From positions 12,047-76,046 of the forward strand of contig URCJ01000003.1 of assembly GCA_900546285.1 (NCBI GenBank): a stretch of 64,000 bases of DNA, given 5' to 3'. Each line of letters opens with the position of its first letter. Within the stretch, counting starts at the first letter, position 1. The position numbers and the translations under genes were made by a program. Below are positions 33,901-43,932 of this stretch, in pieces. Under the pieces are notes generated by a model. It ran no database searches. It had not been told where the DNA came from and worked only from the letters and a program-made list of their open reading frames with translations. The stretch comes from an uncultured Solobacterium sp. (GTDB lineage Bacteria; Bacillota_I; Bacilli_A; Erysipelotrichales; Erysipelotrichaceae).

Positions 33901-34458
33901 ATGTTTGGAAATTGTTATGTAACTTTTATTATCATCGCTATCTGTGTTTTAAATTTCATTAGAGAATATCAATTAATGAAAGTAGATAGTGAAGATATAG
34001 CTTTACAGAAGTGTGGAGCCTTAATTAAACCTTTATATACTAAGAAAGAATTATATAGATTACTTACTGCTGGTTTTGTACATATGAATATAGGGCATTT
34101 ATTAATGAATCTATATTGTATGTATAATTTGGGTTGTTATATTGAAATGTTATTAGGACATGGAATGTTCCTTGTACTAATATTAGGTTCAATCATAGTA
34201 GGTAATGCATGTGCATTATTTATAGGAAGAGATGTAAGTATTAGTGGTGGTTTATCTGGTGGTATATATGGTTTATTAGCATTTGAACTAAAACTTATAT
34301 TAATGATAGGAGGCATTTCTGCAGTATTAGGTAATAGATCTTTAATGGTAACTATACTTATTAACTTATCATTTAATTTCATGCCTGGTGTAGGTTGGAA
34401 AGCCCATTTAGGTGGATTTATATTTGGAATGTTGTTTGCGACATTGACGTTTATTTAA
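33901..34458 (+). CDS. Rhomboid-family intramembrane serine protease
   Basis: 185 residues, about six membrane helices. The family motifs are complete: HMNIGHLLMN (about 61-70), the catalytic Ser in GGLSGGIYG (about 117-125) and the catalytic His in KAHLGGFIFG (about 170-179). It cleaves substrates in the membrane plane. It lies 7 nt after a pilin gene without a clear ribosome site, so translation may be coupled. A role in processing pilus components is possible but not shown. Confidence 0.9.
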   Translation: MFGNCYVTFIIIAICVLNFIREYQLMKVDSEDIALQKCGALIKPLYTKKELYRLLTAGFVHMNIGHLLMNLYCMYNLGCYIEMLLGHGMFLVLILGSIIVGNACALFIGRDVSISGGLSGGIYGLLAFELKLILMIGGISAVLGNRSLMVTILINLSFNFMPGVGWKAHLGGFIFGMLFATLTFI

Positions 34459-34481
34459 TATGAATAATGATTATGCTAGAA

Positions 34482-34510
34482 AGAAATGATGAGGAGTCGT
34501 TTCTTTTTTT
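34482..34510 (+). terminator. Terminator of the rny-ymdB-pilin-rhomboid operon
   Basis: AGAAATGA (34482-34489) pairs with TCGTTTCT (34497-34504, one G-U), followed by T7. Confidence 0.75.
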
Positions 34511-34612
34511 ATGAAGAGTTCTTCACTAGTCTAGTATCATCAAACTTTTAGCAAATAATTTTTAGTGGAAGTAATACAAAATTGTTGTTCAATGTTTAGA
34601 TAATACCAAAGA

Positions 34613-34648
34613 TAAAAAAAGAGCCTCCAACTTATGTTAAAAGACTCT
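34613..34648 (-). terminator. Terminator of the minus-strand pilin
   Basis: On the minus strand AGAGTCTTTTAAC and GTTGGAGGCTCT form a long imperfect stem (34648-34620) followed by T7 (34619-34613). Confidence 0.75.
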
Positions 34649-34693
34649 AATATTTTTAATAAATCTTAATAAGTTTACGTGTATTAATCACGA

Positions 34694-35056
34694 TTAACTT
34701 TCAGAAGCAAAAGTAACAGTAGTGCCATTAACTGTAACTTTCATCTTTTTATCTTTAGTTTTAGTAATTTGATCTTTGCCAACACCAGCGATGTTAAAGT
34801 CATCACCCATCTTATCCCAAGATGCGCTCTTCATGCTTTGAGTTGTTGTTTTTGTTACTTCAGCTCCATCTTTAGTGATAGATTCAGCAGTTGCTTCAGC
34901 ATATGCTGCACGAATGTTTGCGGCGTCTGTAGCTTGGTTAGCTTTTTCTAATTGGCTTGTGAATACAGGAATCGCAATAGCAACTAATACAGCAATGATA
35001 GCAACAACGATTAGTAATTCAGCTAATGTAAAACCTTTTTTGTTTGATTTGTTCAT
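34694..35056 (-). CDS. Type IV pilin, probably the major subunit, minus strand
   Basis: 120 residues. Prepilin leader MNKSNKKG, then FTLAELLIVVAIIAVLVAIA with Glu at +5. The C-terminal domain is Lys/Thr-rich, ends in a short beta hairpin and lacks Cys. It is monocistronic, with its own promoter, AAGGAG ribosome site and strong terminator, as expected of an abundant major pilin. Processed by the prepilin peptidase at 45122. Confidence 0.9.
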   Translation of the reverse strand: MNKSNKKGFTLAELLIVVAIIAVLVAIAIPVFTSQLEKANQATDAANIRAAYAEATAESITKDGAEVTKTTTQSMKSASWDKMGDDFNIAGVGKDQITKTKDKKMKVTVNGTTVTFASES

Positions 35057-35095
35057 TTCTTATTTTCTCCTTTTCGAGTATTACCCTCTGTAGTT

Positions 35096-35124
35096 ATTAT
35101 TCAATAAAAAAATGTAAAAATCAA
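35096..35124 (-). promoter_or_regulatory. Promoter of the minus-strand pilin
   Basis: On the minus strand TTGATT (35124-35119), 17-bp spacer, AATAAT (35101-35096), 40 nt before the ATG. Confidence 0.5.
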
Positions 35125-35155
35125 TGATAAATATAACTATATGTATAATATCGTA

Positions 35156-35199
35156 TGCTAAAATAGGTATTAGTAGGAGAGATACTACTGTTTTTAGTT
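35156..35199 (+). promoter_or_regulatory. Extended -10 and structured leader of the giant pilin-like gene
   Basis: TGCTAAAAT (35156-35164) is an extended -10. The transcribed leader holds AGTAG (35172-35176) and CTACT (35185-35189), a small hairpin with the GGAGAG ribosome-site-like sequence at its edge, followed by GTTTTTAG. That sequence is 19 nt from the ATG, too far for normal use, so translation start may depend on the leader fold. Confidence 0.35.
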
Positions 35200-38100
35200 A
35201 TGAACAAGAAAAATAAAGGATTTACTTTAACTGAAACATTATTGACAATAACTATCTTAGTTATCCTTTTTGCATTGGCTGTGCCTGGTATTTTTAGTGT
35301 TAAGAAGAATCTAAGGCAGATGGAATTGGATGATAAGGCAGAGATTATTTATACAGCTGTTCAAAATAGATTGAGTGAATTATATACAAGTGGTTTAAGT
35401 AATTACTATGATCCCTTTGATAATGGTTCTAGTATAAAGCATTTAGGAAAGACACCAGGAGATTATGATGCTAGTGTAAGTGGTGATACTATGAATGATA
35501 ATAGTGTTTATTATTTTACTAGTAATGATGTAGCTAGTTTGAATAAGTTGTTAGGTGATAATACTATAGATCCATCTTTAACTGGTCAATTTGTTGTTGA
35601 ATATATGCCTTATGCAAAGTATGAAACTGGTGAGATTCCTCAATTGACTGTTCCTTTTGTTTATGCCGTTTATTATACAGAAGCTAAGGATAGCAGTTAT
35701 GAGAACTGTGCTAATAACTATAGTAGCTCTGGTCGATACTTAAATATATTGCGTTTAAAACAAAATCGTTTAAAAGATGGGGCTCGTATTGGTTATTACG
35801 GAGGCAGCACACCAGGTTCTGGTAGTATTACAAAGATTTCATCTATTAATGATGTAACTATTTATTCAAATGAAGAGATTAATAGAGCTGTTGTAAAGGG
35901 AAGAATTGGCATTGGTGTTGATGAAACAAAGAGTACTTTTGAATTCGTTTTTAAAGACCAACACGGTCATTCTTCTATGTATGTATATGATGTTGGGATT
36001 AAGAAACTATATCAAGTTGATAGTGCTGGTAAAAAGACTTTAGCAAGAACTGATGTTACAAATGCTGTTGTTATTGGTAGCAACTATACTTTTAATTTTG
36101 TTTTAGATGATTTATCTAATGATAATACAAGATTTAAGAATGTTTTTCCTGAATTAAATCCTGGAGATGATATTACTTTAACAGCTTCTATTAAGAGTGA
36201 TGAAGGTACTGTTATTAATGATACTAGATCTACTATTGGCAATAGTATTTATGCTTATGTAAAACCTGAAGATAAGAATAAATATGTTGGTTATGAAAAG
36301 AATACTGCTTATATATCTAATGGTCGTCATTTAAGAAACTTGGATAGTGATAGTAAAGTAATAGATGATTATTCAAAAGTATTATTATTAAACGATATTG
36401 ATTTTAGTGGAAATGGTGATTTCTATAAAAAATATATTGATTCTTATATTGATGGTTATATAGATGTTAATGTTGTTGCTGGAAGTGGTAGTGTTTATGC
36501 TAAGAGCGTTCCTTTGTTTAAAGGAATTCTTAATGATAATCTAAATACTTTAGATGGAAATGGCTTTACTATTAAGGAATTAGCTACAAGAAATGCTTTA
36601 TTTAGTATTGTAAATAAGAATTTAATTATTTCTAATCTTGTTCTTACTGGTGAGAAAGTATATGGAAATAATTTTGCAGGTGGTTTAATTAATACTATCA
36701 ACAATAGTTCTAATGTTACTATCAAGAATTGTAAGATTTATTTGGTTAGTGGTTCCGATATACCTACATCTATTGATTCTAATGATTATTTAGAAGCTTT
36801 AAGATGGATATATGCTAAGACTTCTGGTGGCTTTGTAGGATTAAATAATGGTAATTTGAAGCTTGAATCTTCATTTGTAGCTACTAATATTGGTTTAAGT
36901 ACCTCTGATGCAACAACTGGTGGCTTGGTAGGATTGAATAATGGCAATTTAACTATCGATAAATCATACACTGATTGTTATTTATATGGTAATAATGTTG
37001 GTGGTCTAATCGGAAACAATGAAGGTATAGTTGATATCAGTAATACATATACTGCTGGCTTTATTGGTACAGATGGAAATATAAATGCTCAATTAGCTGG
37101 TTTTGTACCAAGTAAAGTTAGAAATATTTCTAATTCTTATACTGTTGTTTTTAAAGGACAATTAGATTCAAATAGAAATATAAATGGTTTCTATGGTATT
37201 GATTTGAATAGTTCTTTTAGTGATTTATCTAAGTATTATGCAACCGTAGAAAGCTATGATAACTTATCTAAAGTTTATTATTCTAAAGAAGGTAGTACCA
37301 CTGAGTATACTAAGGGAAGTCCATATAATGAAAAATCATCTGATTTAGGTGATGCTTTTGATTCTGTTGGAAAATCAAATCCATATAAACTAATGGGTAT
37401 TTCTTTAACTTCTTATAATAATCATAAATTAAAGGGGATGGATCACTATGGCGACTGGGGAGCTACTTTTGCTCGTGGTTCTTTAGTATATTATGAACAA
37501 TATAATGATGGTTCTTATGGTTTTGATGGTGGCAATGTAGATTTATCGTTAACTTCAAATATGGAAATCATTGGTGATGGTTATGGCGTTGTCTTTAAGA
37601 AAGAGGATATCAATGCTGGTGGCTCTTTTACAGTAGATGGAAGTGTGACAAGTTTCTCAGATACTTCAAAATTTGAAGTTATTAAAAATGGTATTGCTTA
37701 TGTTATTTATCCTTTAAATAGAGATAAGATTAATCCTGATAATGCAATTAATGGATTCTATCAAAAGTGCGAAATAGTTGATGAAGGTGGAACAGAGGCA
37801 GATAAGAAAACTTTCTATTTTAATCCTCATTTTGCGCGTAGTGTAATTGATAGCGAAAATAAACCTTCATTGCCTTCAATCGTATGTATTAGATCTCCTC
37901 GTCATTTGAATAATTTGTCTGAATTCTATAGCGATTACAATTTAGGTGATAATGTTGTATATAATCAAGAAAGAAAAATGGATTTTGCTTCTTATAATTG
38001 GTCCGTTTATGGGAAAAATGGTACTTCTATTAATGTTCAAAAACCAATAGGGGAAAATGAAACAAATGCTTTTGTAGGTACATATAATGGTAATTCTTAC

Positions 38101-41100
38101 GAGATTAACAATGTCAATTTTCATACTATTGATGGCTCTTACGTTGGCTTGTTTGGCTATAACAAAGGAAAAATTAAAAATGTTGTGGTTGCCACTCAGT
38201 ATAAGATTGGCTCAACTTCATATAATGTTACTAGAACAGAACCTGTAAGTGCTAACCAAACTGCCTATTTTGGTGTTCTTGTTGGTTACAATGAAAAGGG
38301 TGGCGTAATTGACAATTGTGCAACTGCTGGCTATTATTTATCAGGTAAAGATGGTAAGATATATGGCTACCGTAATTCAGAAGTTTATGTTGGTGGCTTA
38401 GTAGGCTTTAATGTTGGTGCGATTACCAACAGTGCTGCAGATCTTCCTAGACTAAGTTTAGTAATGAATTCCGCTACATGTTATGCTGGATCTTTTGTTG
38501 GCTATAATGAGGGTGCAATTGATAATTCATATGGTATTTCATTGATAGAAAGTAATGCATCAGATGGCGATACAAAGATTGCAGGATTTGCAGGTTATAA
38601 TACAAGTGTTATTAATAATTCTTATTGTGCGACTACTTTAATTTCGGCTGGTAATGGTTCTAAGACTTATAGTTTTACTCCAAATGAAGGTGGAGGTTCG
38701 GTGAAGAACTCTTATTATCTAAATGGTGGTAGTTATTTATATCTTGATAACTTATATTCATACGATGGTAATATCGCAGTATCTAGTGGCAAAAATAAGA
38801 TTTATAAAGAATTAGTGGCTTTAAAAGGAAATGATTACACTATTTCAAAGTACCATGATTTAACTACTGGATTGGATGCAAGCGAAACTGAGTATCCTTA
38901 TAAAGCTGTAGTTAAGAATAATGAAGGTGAATTGGTTCACTATGGAGAATGGCAAGTAAAACCTAAATTAGGTGTTGCTGGTGTTTTCTATTGGGAAAAA
39001 GAAGTAGATGGCCAAAATGATGGCTATAAGATAACTTATATTGGTACTGCTTATGATAAATTAGCATATAGTTCAAATTTATGTGTTGAGCATGATGATG
39101 GTGGTAGAATTTCTGAATATGGCTATGGATATTACTATGGTGCTGATGAAAATGTTAGTAATGAGAAGATTACTTTTACTAATCTTGCTACTTCAGGTAA
39201 TACTTTTAATACTGATGTTAAACAAGAATTAGAACGTCAAATGCCTCATATTCAATTCTTCCCTTATACAACCAGAACAGATACAGGTAGCGATTATATT
39301 TATTTGGATGATGATTCTCCAAATGGAAATATCACCTTGACATTAGACAATCAAACCAAGTCTTACTCTTTTGATATTTCACCATTCTTTGCGAATGCTA
39401 TTTACTTCGATACAGAACTTACAACAAGTGAAACAAGTGCACAAAAATATCTAAATAGCAATCTAGGCAAGAGTGATAATGCTTATGAGATTAGAAGTGC
39501 ACAACAACTTCAATATTTGAATTGGAATTATGTAGGAAAGAATACTAATACATATGGAACTATGGATAATAGATCACAGTTCACTTATTTAATGTATTCC
39601 AAAAACCAAGGAATTAACGTACAAAGCGCTGATGATTCTAATAATACTAGTAAGTATTTTGCGTTTGTTCAATCGCACGACATTAATGCTCAAAAGTCTG
39701 GTAATTTCTTCCCAATTGCTGGACAAGCTAATTCAAATAAATCTTATAATTCTTATGAAGTTGACTTAGCTAACTGGTTTGGTGGTTCTTATGATGGACA
39801 AAGTTACAAGATTCAAGAAATACAAATTGATTCTAATTGTTTTACTGTTGGCCTATTTGGTGTTACTTGTGGAGCTGAATTAAAGAATATTATCTTATAT
39901 AGTTCTAATGGAGCTATCATTCAAAGAAAAACAACGGAAAATGATGAAGCTGGAGCTTACGCTCTTGGTGGGTTAGCTGGTGTAGCTTACGATTACAACA
40001 ATCCAAAAGGCTATTCTATTTCTAATTGTTCGATTGCTGGTTATACAATTGCTGATAATAGCAAGAACCAACAATATGTAGGTGAAGCTAATGTTGGTGG
40101 TCTTGTAGGTATTTCAAAAATAAAGATCGATAGCTGTTCTTCTGTTGTTGACATCCAAATCAATTGCACTCATACTAAAAACGGTTCATTTAATAAAGCA
40201 GAGTGGGACAACTATGTTCGTGTTGGTGGCATTTCTGGTGCTGGTCTTTCTGATATTAATAATTCTAAACTAGGTGGAATCTTTAATTCATATACTGGTG
40301 GCACGATTACGGTTGGCGAGGAAACTTTAGATGAATCATATTATGGTGGTACTAAGATTCCAATTAACTCAAGTAGTGGTACTGCAAATAAAAATGATAG
40401 TACTAATATATATTTAGCTGGTATTACAGGCAGTGGTTTCTGCATGAATTTTAGTAATATCACTGGTGTTGAATCAATAGATCCAAGTGATATTGAAATC
40501 GAAAATTGTTATACATATATGACATTCCCTTCTATGAAAGGAACCATTAGAAGTATAACGATGTTTGGTAGTATTGCGGATAGATATGGAAATAGTAATG
40601 AGGGTAAGAAAGCTTATATTAAAAATTGTTACTATTTAGATAGAAGTGCTGATTTTGATACCTCAGAATTACCTAAATTTATTGTTAATGATGGTGGTGC
40701 AACTACAGCCGTAAATAAACTTATGACTCCTGATTTAAAAGAATCAATGTTGCTAGGTAGTACTAGATGGTTATATGTAATGCATAAAAATAATTATAAT
40801 GGCGATGAAAACATTAGTTATAATAATACAATTTTTTCAAAAAAATATAGTGATTTGTCTGATGCTAATATGAGTGCCTTATTAGGTAATTCATTTAAGC
40901 CTGTAACAATAAAAGATGATAGCGGAGTATCAATTGATGGTAAATATTCTTTCTCAGCAGGTAATAGTTCATTATCAGGCAAGAATTATCCTTTCCCAAC
41001 TGTAATCACACAAAAGGATAATGATACAACCGTTAATGTGCACTATGGTTCATGGCCTTTAGAAAGTGCTTATTTTGTAAACGGTAATGACACTATCGAT

Positions 41101-43371
41101 ATTTTTGATGATATGGATTTAGATACTTATGCTTATAAAGAATTCGTACTAATGAAGGGTACAAGCAACAGTGATTTAATTGACTTAAAATTTGAAGTTA
41201 AGGATACAGCTTATGCTGAGTTAGTAAAAATCGATGGTACAAATTATTTTACTAAAGATAGTGATGGAAATTACCGTATTAAGGTTAAAGCTTTAAAGAC
41301 AGGTTCTACTGATATTGAAGCTAAATGGAAAGATGAAAACAATGTAGAATTTACTACAGACTTTAACTTGGTTATAACGGCTGATTTAGATATAGAAGTA
41401 AGTCCTAATGTGATTTATATCAATAAAGGTAAGGCTGATGCTTATTTGCTTGGTTATGCTGCTGATAGAAATTATATAGATGTTAAATCAACTGTTAAAA
41501 AGGTTTCTTATTCTAAAAATGTTACTTGGAATTTTGTTTCTTCAAAAGTAGGTGCAGATGAAGAATATGATGCTTTAGATATTAACAAGATTGCTAATGA
41601 AATAACTATAAAATCTAATGGTTATAATGGTTATGTTGCAGTTACTGCTACATATGATTATCATGGAAATGTTTATACTGTTAACACAAATATAAATGTA
41701 TTAAATAGTTATACTATTGGTTTGCATGGAAATAATGAATATGAAGAAGTTTATATCAAAGATGATGGGTCTTATGAATTAAGTAACCCTAGTTATGGCG
41801 ATACTACTGGACCAAAGAATCCTGATAGCAAGTATTTCATTTATGAAAGAAATGATGAAAATGGTTTAAATAATTTAATACAAAATATTGATTTAAATAA
41901 CATTACTTTATCACCATTAGAAGGTGCCAGTGATGAAATCAAAGACATAATTAACAGTAATAAAGTTCAAATTGAATTATCTAATGATATTAATATAAAC
42001 AGTATTACAAATAATGATTATAATTCACGTGCTATAACATTAACTTACAGAGGTGTTATTAGTCCTTTTGATTGCAATTTAACTTTAAATCTAAGTAATA
42101 ACGGCAACGAATATTCATTAACTGTGCCAGTTACCGTAAATGTTATTCCTTATACATTGACATTAGATGCTAATGGTGGCGATTTTGATGGAAAAGATCA
42201 TATATCAATTAATTTAGCCGGTACTGATCCTATAGAGTTAAGTACTTATATTCCAACAAGAATTGGATATCATTTTGCTGGTTGGACTTTAAATGGTACT
42301 GACTATACTTCAAACACATATCCTGTTACAGGATCAAATGATGATGTAACATTAGTTGCTAAATGGGTTGCTAAACAAGGCTATATAAGATTTGATAATA
42401 ATCTTTTAGATTCTTATAACAAAATAGAAGATGTTTTATGTACTTATAACGCCAACAAGGTAAATATTCCTGAATTTACTTATGATTCGCAAATATTGAA
42501 TGGTTTCATTGATAATAATGGTAATTTAATTATAGATTCAACAGGTAATGTACTTAAAAAAGATTTATTTAACCAATATCTATTAGAAAATACAATCGAT
42601 AATTCTAAAAAGATAGTATTAAAAGCTAGTCTAACGGATGGTGTAAAATTAATTTTACAAGCAAAGGGAATCGATTCAAGAAGCATTTTATATGATAAAA
42701 ACACCATGTTAAATGCTGGTGATTCAATTGATTTAAAATCAATATGGGAAACTGATACTTATAGATTTGCTGGTTATATAGGTAGTACATCTAAAGATTT
42801 AATTATTGATTCAAAAGGTATATTTAAAAAAGATCTTCAATTAAATAATGATGTAGAGTTAACTGCTGTTTTCTATAAAACAGGTTTTAAGAAAGTTGAA
42901 AGTTTTACTAATAACAAAGAATATTTAATCGTTTCAAATGACAAGTCAATGTCTAATACAAACTTAAGTGGAGTTGATATTGATATTACAACAGCAAAAG
43001 ATGTATATAATAAAACATTTATCTTAAACGATGATGCTTATTTAGTATGGAAGTATGATAACGGTTCTTTAGTTTCAGGTACAAATTCTAGTAATTCTTT
43101 ATACGCAAGCTATTGGTTATACTGGGGATCTTATTATTATGATTTAAATATTAATAATAATAATAATCAATCATGGTCATATGAAAATGGTGGTTTGTAT
43201 ACTAATTACACATATGTATTGAGTAAAGACTTATATGTTTATTTAGATGTTGCTGACAATAAATTTAAATGTGATAACAATTCTAATAACAAAGGTATTG
43301 AAATATACGAAAAATCTGATGAAATAGTTGTAGATTATTATCAAACAACAACTTCGGAAGGAGGCAGTTAA
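35200..43371 (+). CDS. Giant pilin-like adhesin: prepilin leader, Glug repeats, InlB-type repeat (2723 aa)
   Basis: The N-terminus is a class III prepilin signal: MNKKNKG cleaved before FTLTETLLTITILVILFALA, Glu at +5. Three blocks of Glug-like repeats of the GGLVGxNxGxIxxS type follow (about 540-640, 980-1150 and 1550-1750), a Big-like domain near 1970-2080, and an InlB B-repeat/Flg_new module (about 2318-2390, GYHFAGWTLNG). There is no LPxTG or other sortase signal at the C-terminus. Ordinary pilins have 120-200 residues. It heads the minor pilin operon, so it is best read as an adhesin held by or at the tip of the pilus (inference). Confidence 0.85.
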   Translation: MNKKNKGFTLTETLLTITILVILFALAVPGIFSVKKNLRQMELDDKAEIIYTAVQNRLSELYTSGLSNYYDPFDNGSSIKHLGKTPGDYDASVSGDTMNDNSVYYFTSNDVASLNKLLGDNTIDPSLTGQFVVEYMPYAKYETGEIPQLTVPFVYAVYYTEAKDSSYENCANNYSSSGRYLNILRLKQNRLKDGARIGYYGGSTPGSGSITKISSINDVTIYSNEEINRAVVKGRIGIGVDETKSTFEFVFKDQHGHSSMYVYDVGIKKLYQVDSAGKKTLARTDVTNAVVIGSNYTFNFVLDDLSNDNTRFKNVFPELNPGDDITLTASIKSDEGTVINDTRSTIGNSIYAYVKPEDKNKYVGYEKNTAYISNGRHLRNLDSDSKVIDDYSKVLLLNDIDFSGNGDFYKKYIDSYIDGYIDVNVVAGSGSVYAKSVPLFKGILNDNLNTLDGNGFTIKELATRNALFSIVNKNLIISNLVLTGEKVYGNNFAGGLINTINNSSNVTIKNCKIYLVSGSDIPTSIDSNDYLEALRWIYAKTSGGFVGLNNGNLKLESSFVATNIGLSTSDATTGGLVGLNNGNLTIDKSYTDCYLYGNNVGGLIGNNEGIVDISNTYTAGFIGTDGNINAQLAGFVPSKVRNISNSYTVVFKGQLDSNRNINGFYGIDLNSSFSDLSKYYATVESYDNLSKVYYSKEGSTTEYTKGSPYNEKSSDLGDAFDSVGKSNPYKLMGISLTSYNNHKLKGMDHYGDWGATFARGSLVYYEQYNDGSYGFDGGNVDLSLTSNMEIIGDGYGVVFKKEDINAGGSFTVDGSVTSFSDTSKFEVIKNGIAYVIYPLNRDKINPDNAINGFYQKCEIVDEGGTEADKKTFYFNPHFARSVIDSENKPSLPSIVCIRSPRHLNNLSEFYSDYNLGDNVVYNQERKMDFASYNWSVYGKNGTSINVQKPIGENETNAFVGTYNGNSYEINNVNFHTIDGSYVGLFGYNKGKIKNVVVATQYKIGSTSYNVTRTEPVSANQTAYFGVLVGYNEKGGVIDNCATAGYYLSGKDGKIYGYRNSEVYVGGLVGFNVGAITNSAADLPRLSLVMNSATCYAGSFVGYNEGAIDNSYGISLIESNASDGDTKIAGFAGYNTSVINNSYCATTLISAGNGSKTYSFTPNEGGGSVKNSYYLNGGSYLYLDNLYSYDGNIAVSSGKNKIYKELVALKGNDYTISKYHDLTTGLDASETEYPYKAVVKNNEGELVHYGEWQVKPKLGVAGVFYWEKEVDGQNDGYKITYIGTAYDKLAYSSNLCVEHDDGGRISEYGYGYYYGADENVSNEKITFTNLATSGNTFNTDVKQELERQMPHIQFFPYTTRTDTGSDYIYLDDDSPNGNITLTLDNQTKSYSFDISPFFANAIYFDTELTTSETSAQKYLNSNLGKSDNAYEIRSAQQLQYLNWNYVGKNTNTYGTMDNRSQFTYLMYSKNQGINVQSADDSNNTSKYFAFVQSHDINAQKSGNFFPIAGQANSNKSYNSYEVDLANWFGGSYDGQSYKIQEIQIDSNCFTVGLFGVTCGAELKNIILYSSNGAIIQRKTTENDEAGAYALGGLAGVAYDYNNPKGYSISNCSIAGYTIADNSKNQQYVGEANVGGLVGISKIKIDSCSSVVDIQINCTHTKNGSFNKAEWDNYVRVGGISGAGLSDINNSKLGGIFNSYTGGTITVGEETLDESYYGGTKIPINSSSGTANKNDSTNIYLAGITGSGFCMNFSNITGVESIDPSDIEIENCYTYMTFPSMKGTIRSITMFGSIADRYGNSNEGKKAYIKNCYYLDRSADFDTSELPKFIVNDGGATTAVNKLMTPDLKESMLLGSTRWLYVMHKNNYNGDENISYNNTIFSKKYSDLSDANMSALLGNSFKPVTIKDDSGVSIDGKYSFSAGNSSLSGKNYPFPTVITQKDNDTTVNVHYGSWPLESAYFVNGNDTIDIFDDMDLDTYAYKEFVLMKGTSNSDLIDLKFEVKDTAYAELVKIDGTNYFTKDSDGNYRIKVKALKTGSTDIEAKWKDENNVEFTTDFNLVITADLDIEVSPNVIYINKGKADAYLLGYAADRNYIDVKSTVKKVSYSKNVTWNFVSSKVGADEEYDALDINKIANEITIKSNGYNGYVAVTATYDYHGNVYTVNTNINVLNSYTIGLHGNNEYEEVYIKDDGSYELSNPSYGDTTGPKNPDSKYFIYERNDENGLNNLIQNIDLNNITLSPLEGASDEIKDIINSNKVQIELSNDININSITNNDYNSRAITLTYRGVISPFDCNLTLNLSNNGNEYSLTVPVTVNVIPYTLTLDANGGDFDGKDHISINLAGTDPIELSTYIPTRIGYHFAGWTLNGTDYTSNTYPVTGSNDDVTLVAKWVAKQGYIRFDNNLLDSYNKIEDVLCTYNANKVNIPEFTYDSQILNGFIDNNGNLIIDSTGNVLKKDLFNQYLLENTIDNSKKIVLKASLTDGVKLILQAKGIDSRSILYDKNTMLNAGDSIDLKSIWETDTYRFAGYIGSTSKDLIIDSKGIFKKDLQLNNDVELTAVFYKTGFKKVESFTNNKEYLIVSNDKSMSNTNLSGVDIDITTAKDVYNKTFILNDDAYLVWKYDNGSLVSGTNSSNSLYASYWLYWGSYYYDLNINNNNNQSWSYENGGLYTNYTYVLSKDLYVYLDVADNKFKCDNNSNNKGIEIYEKSDEIVVDYYQTTTSEGGS

Positions 43372-43931
43372 TGAAAACTATTAATAAGAAATTAAATAGT
43401 CAATCAGGTGTTACCATTCTGTTTGCGATGTTGTTATTCTTAGTTGCTACTGTAGTTTCTTTAGTAATTATAGTAGCAGTTACATCGAGTGTTAATAGAG
43501 AGTCTTCTTTTAAAGAATCAGTTCAAAGAAATATAGAATTAGATTCTGCCGTTTTAATGATAAAAAATTTTACTGATAAAAAAAGTGAATATACTTTTGT
43601 TGGGGAGGAAGGCAACTATTATTATCAATTTACTGGAACAGAAAATGAGCTTGAAAAAGTTATCATAGAAATATCTAAACGTGTTATTAACAATACTCAA
43701 ACGAATAACACTGGCAGTTTCTCCATTTCAGGTGATAATTTATCTAATATTGATTGTGATTATAAAATAGATTTTAATAGTGGTTCATCTCCATTTGTGA
43801 TTTTAACTTTTAGTATTAAAGACGGTGCTAATACTGTTATCTCTAAAATATATAGTAAATATACTTTTGTCCTAAATGGTAAGACAGTACATTGGAACTA
43901 TGAAAGATCGACTGTTAGAGGAGCATACTAA
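43371..43931 (+). CDS. PilX-like minor pilin or pilus assembly protein
   Basis: 186 residues. A Gly at about 13 precedes VTILFAMLLFLVATVVSLVIIVA, an N-terminal helix like PilX/GspK-class proteins; the usual Glu at +5 is missing, as often in GspK-type tip proteins. The remainder is a soluble domain of unknown fold. Starts at the stop codon of the giant gene (1-nt overlap), using GGAGG within its last codons as ribosome site. Confidence 0.65.
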   Translation: MKTINKKLNSQSGVTILFAMLLFLVATVVSLVIIVAVTSSVNRESSFKESVQRNIELDSAVLMIKNFTDKKSEYTFVGEEGNYYYQFTGTENELEKVIIEISKRVINNTQTNNTGSFSISGDNLSNIDCDYKIDFNSGSSPFVILTFSIKDGANTVISKIYSKYTFVLNGKTVHWNYERSTVRGAY

Positions 43932-43932
43932 T

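Noticed and set aside
35200..43371. Sortase-anchored surface protein
   Set aside because: No LPxTG-like motif, C-terminal hydrophobic helix or basic tail; the N-terminus is a prepilin leader.
40000..43371. The giant ORF as a fusion or assembly artefact
   Set aside because: Codon use and repeat style are uniform, the frame is open throughout, and the next gene overlaps its stop in normal operon fashion.
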